The notes under the pieces: model-generated | Seen by the model: only the letters and a program-made list of their open reading frames with translations | The model's database searches: none | What the model was told of the DNA's origin: nothing | Shown here: piece after piece, positions 53,283 to 60,846 of the stretch | Layout of the letters: each line of letters starts with the position of its first letter | Position numbering within the stretch: position 1 is the first letter of the stretch | Translations under genes and position numbers: made by a program | Assembly (NCBI RefSeq): GCF_002335745.1 | Contig: NZ_NIST01000001.1 | Span: 3,472,354-3,536,353 of the forward strand | Direction of reading: 5' to 3' | DNA length: 64,000 nucleotides | DNA from: Evansella halocellulosilytica | Lineage (GTDB): Bacteria; Bacillota; Bacilli; Bacillales; Salisediminibacteriaceae

Positions 53283-53632
53283 TCGAAGCAACTCGTAGAG
53301 AATTCAGCGAAGAATCGCTCGTTGCTCCTGCGATTACTCGTCGCAGAAAAACAATGCTCCTGCGATTACTCGTCGCAGAAAAACAATGCTCCTGCGATTA
53401 CTCGTCGCAGACTCCGTGCTTCTTCCTCTGCAAGATAAATCAAAGAAGAGAATGCGTCGAAGCAGCTCGTAGAGAATTCAGCGAAGAATCGCTCGTTGCT
53501 CCTGCGATTACTCGTCGCAGACTACGTGCTTCTTCCTCTGCAAGATAAATCAAAGAAGAGAATGCGTCGAAGCAGCTCGTAGAGAATTCAACGAAGAATC
53601 GCTCGTTGCTCCTGCGATTACTCGTGTCGCAA
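53283..53632 (+). repeat. Nested non-coding tandem repeat (110-bp unit with 32-bp subunit)
   Basis: Units begin with TCGAAGCA at 53283, 53457 and 53567. The last two are 110 bp apart. The first contains two extra copies of a 32-bp block (CTCCTGCGATTACTCGTCGC and flank) starting at 53325, 53357 and 53389. The units also carry GAATTC(A)GCGAAGAATCGCTCG, a dyad. Open frames crossing the array are by-products of the repeat. The rest of 53090-53835 shows nothing else definite. Confidence 0.9.
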
Positions 53633-53835
53633 GTTTACGGGTTATTCAAAACTATTCCATTAGATCTCTATTTAAATTTCATCTCGATTGTATTAATAAG
53701 AGGAATTTACTTTAAGCTATATCTGTACCTTTCATTTGTAATTAAAAATTTGTCAAAGATATATCGATTTGAAGTATTTCTCCTTATTATTGGGAAACAT
53801 ACGACTGAAACTATAAAGAAGGAGATTACTTTAAT

Positions 53836-54936
53836 ATGAAACAATCCCATTTAAAACAAAATCCTCTCATTAAAATAAGTATTGCTCTATCTGCGATAAT
53901 AATCATGATCAATTTATTCCCTAGTTTAATCGTTGCAGCACAGGAATCGAGCCTATTAGAGGCACCTATAAATATCGATAATCAAGACATTGATACAAAA
54001 TACTTACTAAGAGATGGTCATTTAATGGTTCCTGCCTTATTTTTTAAGAATACTGGTGCAAAAGTAAATTGGAATGAACAATTCGAATCCGTTGTTTTCC
54101 AAGTTGGTGAAAAGAAAGTTGCTGCACCAATCGGAAAGACGTATACCGACATTTTTAATCCAGACACGAGGCAGTGGGAACGAGGTGAACTATCAGTTTC
54201 CCCGTTAAGCGCGAATGGACAAACATTCGTTCCATTAAGAGAAATCGCAAATGAGCTCGGGTTTAATGTTCATTATCGCCCCGACTTAAAAAGAACGATC
54301 ATCCAAACGAATATTCCAAGAGTAGGAAAACGAATCGGTTCGGGGGGCACGAAAGAAAAACTTGTTGCTTTAACATTTGATGATGGACCAGATCTAACGT
54401 ATACGCCGCAAATATTAGATATCTTAAAAGATAAAGGTGTAAAAGCTACGTTCTTCGTTGTCGGAAATCAAATTCAAAAATATCCTGAGATGATGCAAAG
54501 AATTGTTAAAGAAGGACACGCATTAGGTAACCATACTTTCTCTCATCCGAAACTACCGAATCAAACGACTGCAGAAGTGACTGAAGAACTTTTAACAACA
54601 CAAGAAGCAATATCTGATACTGTAGGACGAAGACCAGACTTGTTTCGTCCACCATATGGCATGTTAACGAAAGCCGATGAGCAAGTGCTTCATGATTACG
54701 GTTTCCGCATTGTGCTATGGTCTGTCGATACGCTCGACTATACAGGATTAGCTGCAGAGAATATTTTAGAAATCGTCGAACGAGATATTTCTCCTGGAGG
54801 AATTGTTCTGCAACATAATATTGATACAAATCCACATTTATTAGACGGGACTGTAGAAGCATTACCACAAATGATTGATAAGCTAAGAGCGCAAGGCTAC
54901 TCATTCGTGACCGTTCAAACTTTATTAGACGAATAA
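53836..54936 (+). CDS. Secreted polysaccharide deacetylase with copper-amine-oxidase-N-like domain
   Basis: 366 residues, ATG after AAGGAGATTACTTTAAT. A signal peptide (about 12-36) is followed by a stalk domain of the copper amine oxidase N type (LLRDGHLMVPALFFKNTGAK, then NGQTFVPLREIANELGFNV, about 50-155), then a NodB deacetylase (about 175-362). Catalytic motifs: TFDDGPD (Asp base and metal Asp), HTFSHPKL (metal His pair), RPPYG and LWSVDTLDY. It removes acetyl groups from peptidoglycan or another N-acetylated wall polymer outside the cell. Similar to PdaA/PdaC-type enzymes. Confidence 0.9.
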   Translation: MKQSHLKQNPLIKISIALSAIIIMINLFPSLIVAAQESSLLEAPINIDNQDIDTKYLLRDGHLMVPALFFKNTGAKVNWNEQFESVVFQVGEKKVAAPIGKTYTDIFNPDTRQWERGELSVSPLSANGQTFVPLREIANELGFNVHYRPDLKRTIIQTNIPRVGKRIGSGGTKEKLVALTFDDGPDLTYTPQILDILKDKGVKATFFVVGNQIQKYPEMMQRIVKEGHALGNHTFSHPKLPNQTTAEVTEELLTTQEAISDTVGRRPDLFRPPYGMLTKADEQVLHDYGFRIVLWSVDTLDYTGLAAENILEIVERDISPGGIVLQHNIDTNPHLLDGTVEALPQMIDKLRAQGYSFVTVQTLLDE

Positions 54937-54946
54937 CCTTATTTTA

Positions 54947-55010
54947 ATATCCCGGAACCTTCGTAAAAGCGATGATCTTTTACAATGCTTTTTAGGTTAT
55001 CCGGGATATT
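54947..55010 (+). other. Long dyad after the deacetylase gene
   Basis: AATATCCCGGA (54947-54957) pairs with TCCGGGATATT (55000-55010), and ACCT/AGGT and AAAAGC-type inner pairings extend the stem. There is no T run, so it is either a weak terminator or a processed 3' end. Confidence 0.5.
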
Positions 55011-55178
55011 TACCTACTAGAAGATGCCCAAAAGTCCGGGAATAATAACTTTTGTATCTTTGTGTTAACTCATTTCCCCGCTACTACAATTAGTTTTTTC
55101 AGTTTTTTTCGACCATAAACTCTTCTATTTTAATTCAAAGTTCGTTATAGTGTTAATTGGTAGAAAGGGGAAGGACGC

Positions 55179-58100
55179 ATGTCAATAGTACAAGATAAAT
55201 GGCAGCTTGATTCTCTTCCATATTCTGATGAAGAGAAAGATCGTTTACAATTATTAGAGGAAAAGCAAAACAATCACACATTTGAGATCGCATTTTGTGG
55301 ACACTTTTCTGCTGGTAAATCATCATTATTAAATCGTTTACTCGGAGCAGAATTGTTACCAACAAGTCCAATTCCAACGAGTGCAAATATTATACGAGTT
55401 GAGAATGGGCAGTTAGGTTTATCGGTTAAGTCAAACGATGGAAAGAACAAAACATGGGCAGGGGAAATTCCATGGAATGAAGTACGCCAATGGGGAATGG
55501 ATGGTCACAACATTTCTGAAATTACAATAAAGGCAGACTTTCCTTTCTTAGGAGCGAACAGCTCGATAGTCGATACACCTGGAGTTGATTCTACTGACCG
55601 TTCTCATGAATCTGTGACAGTGGGAAAACTATATACGACAGATGCCGTTGTGTATGTCATGGATTATAATCACGTTCAATCCGAAACGAACCTATACTTT
55701 TTAAAGCAGCTATCACAGGAAAGAAAACCAATTTATATAGTCATTAATCAAATTGATAAGCATCAAGAAACTGAAATCCCGTTTACAACCTTCCGTCAAT
55801 CATTAAATCATGTATTAAAACGGTGGGGAATTCAATATGTAAAACTATTTTTTACTTCCATGAAGCAGATGGACCACCCATTAAATCAATATTCTTCATT
55901 TGAGAGAGAGCTGAAATCGTTATTATACAATAGTCACGAAATGATTAGCTCATCTCACGACGCAATCATATCTAGTTTTTATTATGCGATGGAAAATCGA
56001 TTACAAGAAGAGAAGCTCGAAAAAGTGAATCGTTTGAAGCAGCAAATGGAGACTGAAGGATATAGTTTTAACCAGCTTTCAGAAAAAGAGGAATTAGAAA
56101 AACAACTACACTTCATAAAAAATTATCAAGATGACATAACAGATGATTTTCATCATCATATAGGAAAACTGTTCAACAATGTTACTTTATTTCCATTTAC
56201 GACAACTGATTTAACGAGGCAGTGGATAGAAAGCTTAAAACCAGGCTTTAAGGTCGGTATCTTATTTTCTAAAAAGAAAACAGAAGAAGAGCGGGAAAAA
56301 AGGTTGACTCGTTTAATAGAAGATTTGCAAGATAAAATCAAAACACAGTTGCTTTTTCATATTCAAAGCTATTTTCAGCAAGTGGATCGTTCTACTTTGA
56401 TAAATAAGGAAAGATTTGAGAAATCTGTAAATGAACTTAATTATGACGTACCAAACGAGCTGTTAAAGAGTCATGTGAAAACAGATTATACAAATAGAGA
56501 TTATGTTTATACTTTTACGAAAGAGATAACCGAGATCATCTCTAGAGATATTAAAGGAAAAGCAAAGAAAACACTTGAAATCCAAATAGATGAAATGAAA
56601 GAATACATGGAGAAAAAACAAAGAACGATCGAAAAACAAATCGAACAATTGAAAAAAATATATGCATATGATGAGAAGTTGCAGCTAATTAATCAAACAT
56701 ATGACACGTATATTGAAGACATTCAAACGATGCTCCCTACATTTTCGTATTCGCTGTTCACAAAAGAGTTATCCCTTATTACTAACAAAGACTTTCCTAC
56801 TCATACATCTAATTCTTTAGCAAGAATGACTCTACCTAGTGACGGCGTGATTGATACAGAGTGGCAAGTGGATGAATCGGAAAATATCCCTGATTTTTCT
56901 GAAGATGACACATTCCAATGGATAACAACAGTTAAAAGTGCGATTCAGTCATTTACGACCAATACGTTATTATCTGAAGAACGTGAGCGATTACTTAGCC
57001 GTATTGCGCGTTATGAAAACCAATCATTTGTTATTTCGCTGTTTGGTGCTTTTAGTGCTGGTAAATCAAGCTTTGCTAATGCTTTAATTGGAGAAAGCAT
57101 TTTACCTGTATCACCTAATCCAACTACAGCAACGATTAATACTGTAAAGAAATCAGATGATAACCATGCTCATAGATCAGCAAAAATTTCGTTTAAGTCT
57201 AGGGAACAATTGAATGAAGAAATAAAAACAGTAAGTAATCAAATCGATGAGTCTTTTTCAATCGACTCGCTTCTAAACTGGACTCCGGATAAAAGCAAAC
57301 ACCAAACAAGCTGGGAAAAAACATATGTCGACTATTTATTAACATTACAAAAAAGCATCAAGCATACTCCATACACCTTAGGGGAAACGATTACAAAAGA
57401 TTTGAAGGAATTAGATCATTACGTTACAAATGAAGAGGTTGCTTGTTTAATTCAAGAAACGACCATTTACTATGATTGTGATTTGACAAATAAAGGTATA
57501 GTTTTAGTAGATACTCCAGGAGTAAATTCGATACATGGTCGACATACAAATGTCGCCTTTCAACAAATGAAAAAATCTGATGCTATCTTTTATTTAACGT
57601 ATTATAATCATGCCTTTTCTAAAGCAGATGAATATTTCCTGCAACAAATAGGAAAAGTGAACGAAAGCTTTGCATTTGACAAATTATATTTTATTATTAA
57701 CGCTTCCGATTTGGCAGCAAATGAAAATGAGTTAAACGGTGTGAAAAAGCACGTTTATGACCAGCTGTTAAGAAATGGAATTAACAGTCCTCGATTATAT
57801 GATTTATCAAGCAAGCAAGGGCTGCAAGCTAAAAATGGAATGGATCAAAGAAGTTCCAGTTTTTCAAAGTTCGAAGCGGCATTTTATCAACAAACAATTT
57901 TAGAATTAAAAGCACTTAGTTACAATATGATCGTCAATCAATCTGAACAATATAGAGAAAAACTCGATGAAAGTATTCAATTTTTGAACGAAGATGAAGC
58001 AGTTAAGCAAAAACGATATGAAGAGATGCAACAAATAGTGAAAGCAACGACTGCGGAAGTGAAAGAATCCTCTTTTGATTTCGTTCATCGAGACTTATTA

Positions 58101-58763
58101 CAAGAGTTTGATCAATTAACATTATACTTGCGTGAAAGAATGAAATTTGTTTTAAATGATTATTTTCCTGCAGCGATAAATGTGGCAACGGTTAATGGAA
58201 ATACGAAAAGAGAATTGCAAACTCAACTTATCGGAGCAATGAAGGAATGGAAAGGACTAGGGGAATATTTTTTAAAACAAGAGCTTGAAGCAACATCTGT
58301 AAGGCTGGAAGCTAAAATGTCTGAAAGAGCCGTTTTGTGGCTGAATGAGGAAATGAGAGGTATTCAAAAACAGATACCGACTATTACACTTGACCATAGC
58401 GATGCGGATTTCACAAAAGATTTATCGCTAACAATGCCAAACTGGAAGTTGAATATTCAATTAGAAAATTTCACTTCATATATAAAATCTAAAAAGGATT
58501 TTTTTGAAGGCGGAACGATAAAACAATTAAAAGAACAATTAGTTCAAAAAGGTACTGATGAATCAAGCAAGCTCATTTCACATTTTGCTGAAGCTTTCAC
58601 AAACAATTTAGATAGTGTTCTCGTGGAGCTAGAAAACAATTTGAAAAATAAATTAATTCATTTACTACAACATGAACTAAAACATTCTGAAGCTCTGCTG
58701 GATAAACAGTCGCAAAGCTTATTAGAAGAAGAACTTGAACAATTATATAAATATCTTTTATAA
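55179..58763 (+). CDS. dynA: Double dynamin-like GTPase
   Basis: 1,194 residues, ATG after GAAAGGGGAAGGACGC. Two complete dynamin units in one chain, as in B. subtilis DynA (about 1,193 residues). First GTPase: GHFSAGKSSLLNRL (41-54), DTPGVDSTDRS, NQIDKHQ. Second GTPase: GAFSAGKSSFANAL (about 623-636), DTPGVNSIHGRH, NASDLAANE. Long helical stalks follow each head (many charged heptads, e.g. MEKKQRTIEKQIEQLKKIYA). DynA tethers and fuses membranes and protects against phage and membrane-damaging agents. Both P-loops are intact. Single gene. Confidence 0.93.
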   Translation: MSIVQDKWQLDSLPYSDEEKDRLQLLEEKQNNHTFEIAFCGHFSAGKSSLLNRLLGAELLPTSPIPTSANIIRVENGQLGLSVKSNDGKNKTWAGEIPWNEVRQWGMDGHNISEITIKADFPFLGANSSIVDTPGVDSTDRSHESVTVGKLYTTDAVVYVMDYNHVQSETNLYFLKQLSQERKPIYIVINQIDKHQETEIPFTTFRQSLNHVLKRWGIQYVKLFFTSMKQMDHPLNQYSSFERELKSLLYNSHEMISSSHDAIISSFYYAMENRLQEEKLEKVNRLKQQMETEGYSFNQLSEKEELEKQLHFIKNYQDDITDDFHHHIGKLFNNVTLFPFTTTDLTRQWIESLKPGFKVGILFSKKKTEEEREKRLTRLIEDLQDKIKTQLLFHIQSYFQQVDRSTLINKERFEKSVNELNYDVPNELLKSHVKTDYTNRDYVYTFTKEITEIISRDIKGKAKKTLEIQIDEMKEYMEKKQRTIEKQIEQLKKIYAYDEKLQLINQTYDTYIEDIQTMLPTFSYSLFTKELSLITNKDFPTHTSNSLARMTLPSDGVIDTEWQVDESENIPDFSEDDTFQWITTVKSAIQSFTTNTLLSEERERLLSRIARYENQSFVISLFGAFSAGKSSFANALIGESILPVSPNPTTATINTVKKSDDNHAHRSAKISFKSREQLNEEIKTVSNQIDESFSIDSLLNWTPDKSKHQTSWEKTYVDYLLTLQKSIKHTPYTLGETITKDLKELDHYVTNEEVACLIQETTIYYDCDLTNKGIVLVDTPGVNSIHGRHTNVAFQQMKKSDAIFYLTYYNHAFSKADEYFLQQIGKVNESFAFDKLYFIINASDLAANENELNGVKKHVYDQLLRNGINSPRLYDLSSKQGLQAKNGMDQRSSSFSKFEAAFYQQTILELKALSYNMIVNQSEQYREKLDESIQFLNEDEAVKQKRYEEMQQIVKATTAEVKESSFDFVHRDLLQEFDQLTLYLRERMKFVLNDYFPAAINVATVNGNTKRELQTQLIGAMKEWKGLGEYFLKQELEATSVRLEAKMSERAVLWLNEEMRGIQKQIPTITLDHSDADFTKDLSLTMPNWKLNIQLENFTSYIKSKKDFFEGGTIKQLKEQLVQKGTDESSKLISHFAEAFTNNLDSVLVELENNLKNKLIHLLQHELKHSEALLDKQSQSLLEEELEQLYKYLL

Positions 58764-58918
58764 AGAAGGGCTGACGGACTGTCAATCGTGTTCCAATCGT
58801 CTAAATAGTGATGTATGGTCGTTTGAACATGAACGGGCAGTCCTCATTAATTTTCTACTTATGTCACGGGAAGTGTTAAAATAATAGATGCGAACGGAAT
58901 AATTTTGAGGTGAGACGG

Positions 58919-59203
58919 ATGAAGTTAACTAATGATGCAAGTGTATTTCTGAAGAAGCTTGCAGATAAACAACCGAAAAAAGCATTTCGTATTGGATTTA
59001 ATGAAAAGAGTACATGAGGAAAGTCAAAATTCAACTTAACTCTGGATGAGTTAAATAAAGACGATCATTATTTAATTATTGATGGGCTAACCTTTATATA
59101 TCAAAACTGCGTTGCTAAACATATTGATCGACTATCTATTCGTTATGACGAAGGTAGATTAACATTAAACGACTGCTTAAAAACTGACAAAAGTGAACAC
59201 TAA
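58919..59203 (+). CDS. HesB/IscA-like protein with in-frame UGA at the conserved Cys (possible selenoprotein)
   Basis: 95 codons from ATG 58919 (AGGTGA 5 nt upstream) to TAA 59201, interrupted only by TGA at 59015-59017 (codon 33). The product before it is MKLTNDASVFLKKLAD... and after it GKSKFNLTLDELNKDDHYL, IIDGLTFIY and LSIRYDEGRLTL, which fits a HesB-like Fe-S cluster domain. The UGA falls where relatives have the Cys of the GCG.PSF.L motif. HesB-like proteins with selenocysteine at this site are known. A 7-bp hairpin (59036-59054) with a G in loop TGGAT starts 18 nt after the UGA. Alternative: a single nonsense mutation, i.e. a young pseudogene. Confidence 0.5.
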
Positions 59204-59214
59204 TAAATAATAAT

Positions 59215-59415
59215 GGGGGCTGTCCAAAAAGTTTTGAGAAAGCCTTATTTTCATTTATTAGATCTAAAAAAATTCAAAACCGCTATCACCTGACGCTTTC
59301 ATCCAGTAGTCCAAAGCGTCATCATTTGAGACAACCTCATCAATTATGCGTTTAACGATGATTGTATTATGCTACATGTTTTTCGCTAGCTTGCGGTACA
59401 GTATTTCGACGTAAA
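59215..59415 (-). mobile_element. Probable IS end with 3' fragment of a transposase-like gene
   Basis: GGGGGCTGTCCAAAAAGTTT at 59215-59234 resembles the outer end of common Bacillus insertion sequences. On the complement a frame ending at 59264 reads IIVKRIIDEVVSNDDALDYW then MKASGDSGFEFF, preceded by one stop. It could be the C-terminus of a transposase, but I cannot name the family. The rest of 59416-59606 holds the cvfB promoter region and nothing else seen. Confidence 0.35.
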
Positions 59416-59606
59416 CATATTATGTTCGATTTAGCGAATGTGACAAATACTTACATAACCGCGTTTAACTTTGATGTATTGATGTGAAAAAGTGTGAGCA
59501 AATACAGAACGCTTCATTTAAATAGCATTTTACTAACCGTTGATTTATCAGCTATAATATTTTACAAAGCTGTAAATTGCAGAAAATATGTTGAAAGTAG
59601 GTTTTT

Positions 59607-60464
59607 ATGATTATGCAGTTTCAAGTAGGAGAATTACATACACTTAAAGTGATCCACAAAACTAAAAATGGTTTTCATTTGTCAAATGGTAGTAATGAGA
59701 CAATCCTTCCTTTTTTTGAAATAACAGATCCGATAAACAAGGGTGATGAAATTACCGTATTTTTCTATTTAAATAAAGATGGCAAAATTGCCCCAACAAT
59801 GAAAATACCTTTCGTTTCTTTTGACCAGTTTGGCTGGGCGGATGTTGTTGATCGAGTTGATAATCTAGGTGTATTTGTTAATATCGGCACAGCAAAGGAA
59901 GTTCTTGTATCAAAGGATGACCTTCCATTAAAAGAAAATGTTTGGCCAGTTGCTGGCGACCAATTATTTGTTAAGTTAGGTCTTGATAAAAAAGGACGGT
60001 TGCTTGCATTACCAGCAGGTGAATATGATATCGTGAAACAAATGACACACGCCGAGAAAAAAATTATTCATCATGAAGTAAACGGACGTGTGTATCGATC
60101 AACAAAAATTGGCACATTTGTTCTTACAGAAGAAGGGTATCGTGGATTTATCCATTACACAGAGCGAAAAGAAGAGCCACGTCTCGGTGAATATGTAGAA
60201 GGGAGAATTATCGGTGTCAAGGATGATGGAACAATTAATATCTCACTAAGGTCAGAAAAAGTTCCTGCAATGGATGAAGACGCTAACCGCATTTTAACAT
60301 ATTTACAAGAGAACGAAGGTGAGATGCCTTTTGGAGATAAAAGTGATGCTAATACGATCCGAGAAACGTTCAAAATTAGTAAATCCGCCTTTAAAAGAGC
60401 ATTAGGTAAACTCATGAAAGAAAAGAAAATTGAACAAAAAAATGGGAAGACATTTTTGAAATAA
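59607..60464 (+). CDS. cvfB: S1-like RNA-binding protein, CvfB/YitL family
   Basis: 285 residues, ATG after GAAAGTAGG. Three S1-like beta-barrels and a C-terminal winged helix: first barrel 1-65 (VGELHTLKVIHKTKNGFHL), second about 70-130 (FGWADVVDRVDNLGVFVNIG), third about 145-210 (HEVNGRVYRSTKIGTFVLT, YRGFIHYTERKEEPRLGEYV, INISLRSEK), and winged helix 225-283 (TIRETFKISKSAFKRALGKL). CvfB regulates virulence and RNA metabolism in staphylococci; YitL is the B. subtilis form. Copy C of the dispersed repeat overlaps its stop codon and provides a terminator. Confidence 0.9.
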   Translation: MIMQFQVGELHTLKVIHKTKNGFHLSNGSNETILPFFEITDPINKGDEITVFFYLNKDGKIAPTMKIPFVSFDQFGWADVVDRVDNLGVFVNIGTAKEVLVSKDDLPLKENVWPVAGDQLFVKLGLDKKGRLLALPAGEYDIVKQMTHAEKKIIHHEVNGRVYRSTKIGTFVLTEEGYRGFIHYTERKEEPRLGEYVEGRIIGVKDDGTINISLRSEKVPAMDEDANRILTYLQENEGEMPFGDKSDANTIRETFKISKSAFKRALGKLMKEKKIEQKNGKTFLK

Positions 60465-60545
60465 CTATCCGCCTGTAAAACGGGCGGTTTTAATTTCGCC
60501 CTATACGGGCACTTTACGACCAGATTCCCTTAAGGGACCTATTTA
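60461..60545 (+). repeat. Dispersed intergenic repeat, copy C, with terminator hairpin
   Basis: TAACTATCCGCCTGTAAAAC, then GGGCGGTTTTAATTTCGCCC and a CCCTTAAGGG block match copy A almost base for base. CCGCCTG/CGGGCGG forms a stem with loop TAAAA and a TTTT tail directly after cvfB. 60546-60738 shows no gene. Confidence 0.88.
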
Positions 60546-60738
60546 ATTGGGGGTGTCGCAAAAATTAGTTTAAGGACGCTAGCTTTTCTATGGTCGTAAT
60601 TAATCGTGAATTTATTATGATATTTTACGGAATTATGATAAAATAAGAACAAACATTCGTTCGATCCCTCATTCACTCCCGCTTAGTCAGTAAACTGCAT
60701 TCCCATCCAAAATTTCTATAGAACTAGGTGATGCCATT

Positions 60739-60846
60739 ATGATATTAGTTGCAGAAAAGCCTGATCAAGGTGTTAAATTAGCTGCTCCATTTCCATGTAA
60801 AAAAATGCAAGGATACATAACAATTGAGGGGGGAGAACATGCTTAG
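60739..60846 (+). pseudogene. N-terminal relic of a second topoisomerase III gene
   Basis: 35 codons from an ATG with RBS AGGTGA: MILVAEKPDQGVKLAAPFP, then CKKMQGYITIEGGEHA and stop. The start matches the N-terminus of the B. cereus-type TopB (xLIAEKPDQGAKLAAPF..KK.QGYIEI). It ends inside the start of the intact topB (overlap 60839-60846), and its AEKP is clearly a second version of the SEKPS start in that protein. Its GGEHA end is read from the RBS of the next gene. Probably a replaced copy of the gene; it could also couple translation. Confidence 0.65.

Noticed and set aside
53324-53410. Possible CRISPR array (32-bp repeats)
   Set aside because: The three 32-bp copies are contiguous with no unique spacers, and no cas genes are near.
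53354-53548. Open frame of 64 codons in the tandem repeat
   Set aside because: It is made of the repeat units themselves, has no RBS and changes frame with the copy number.
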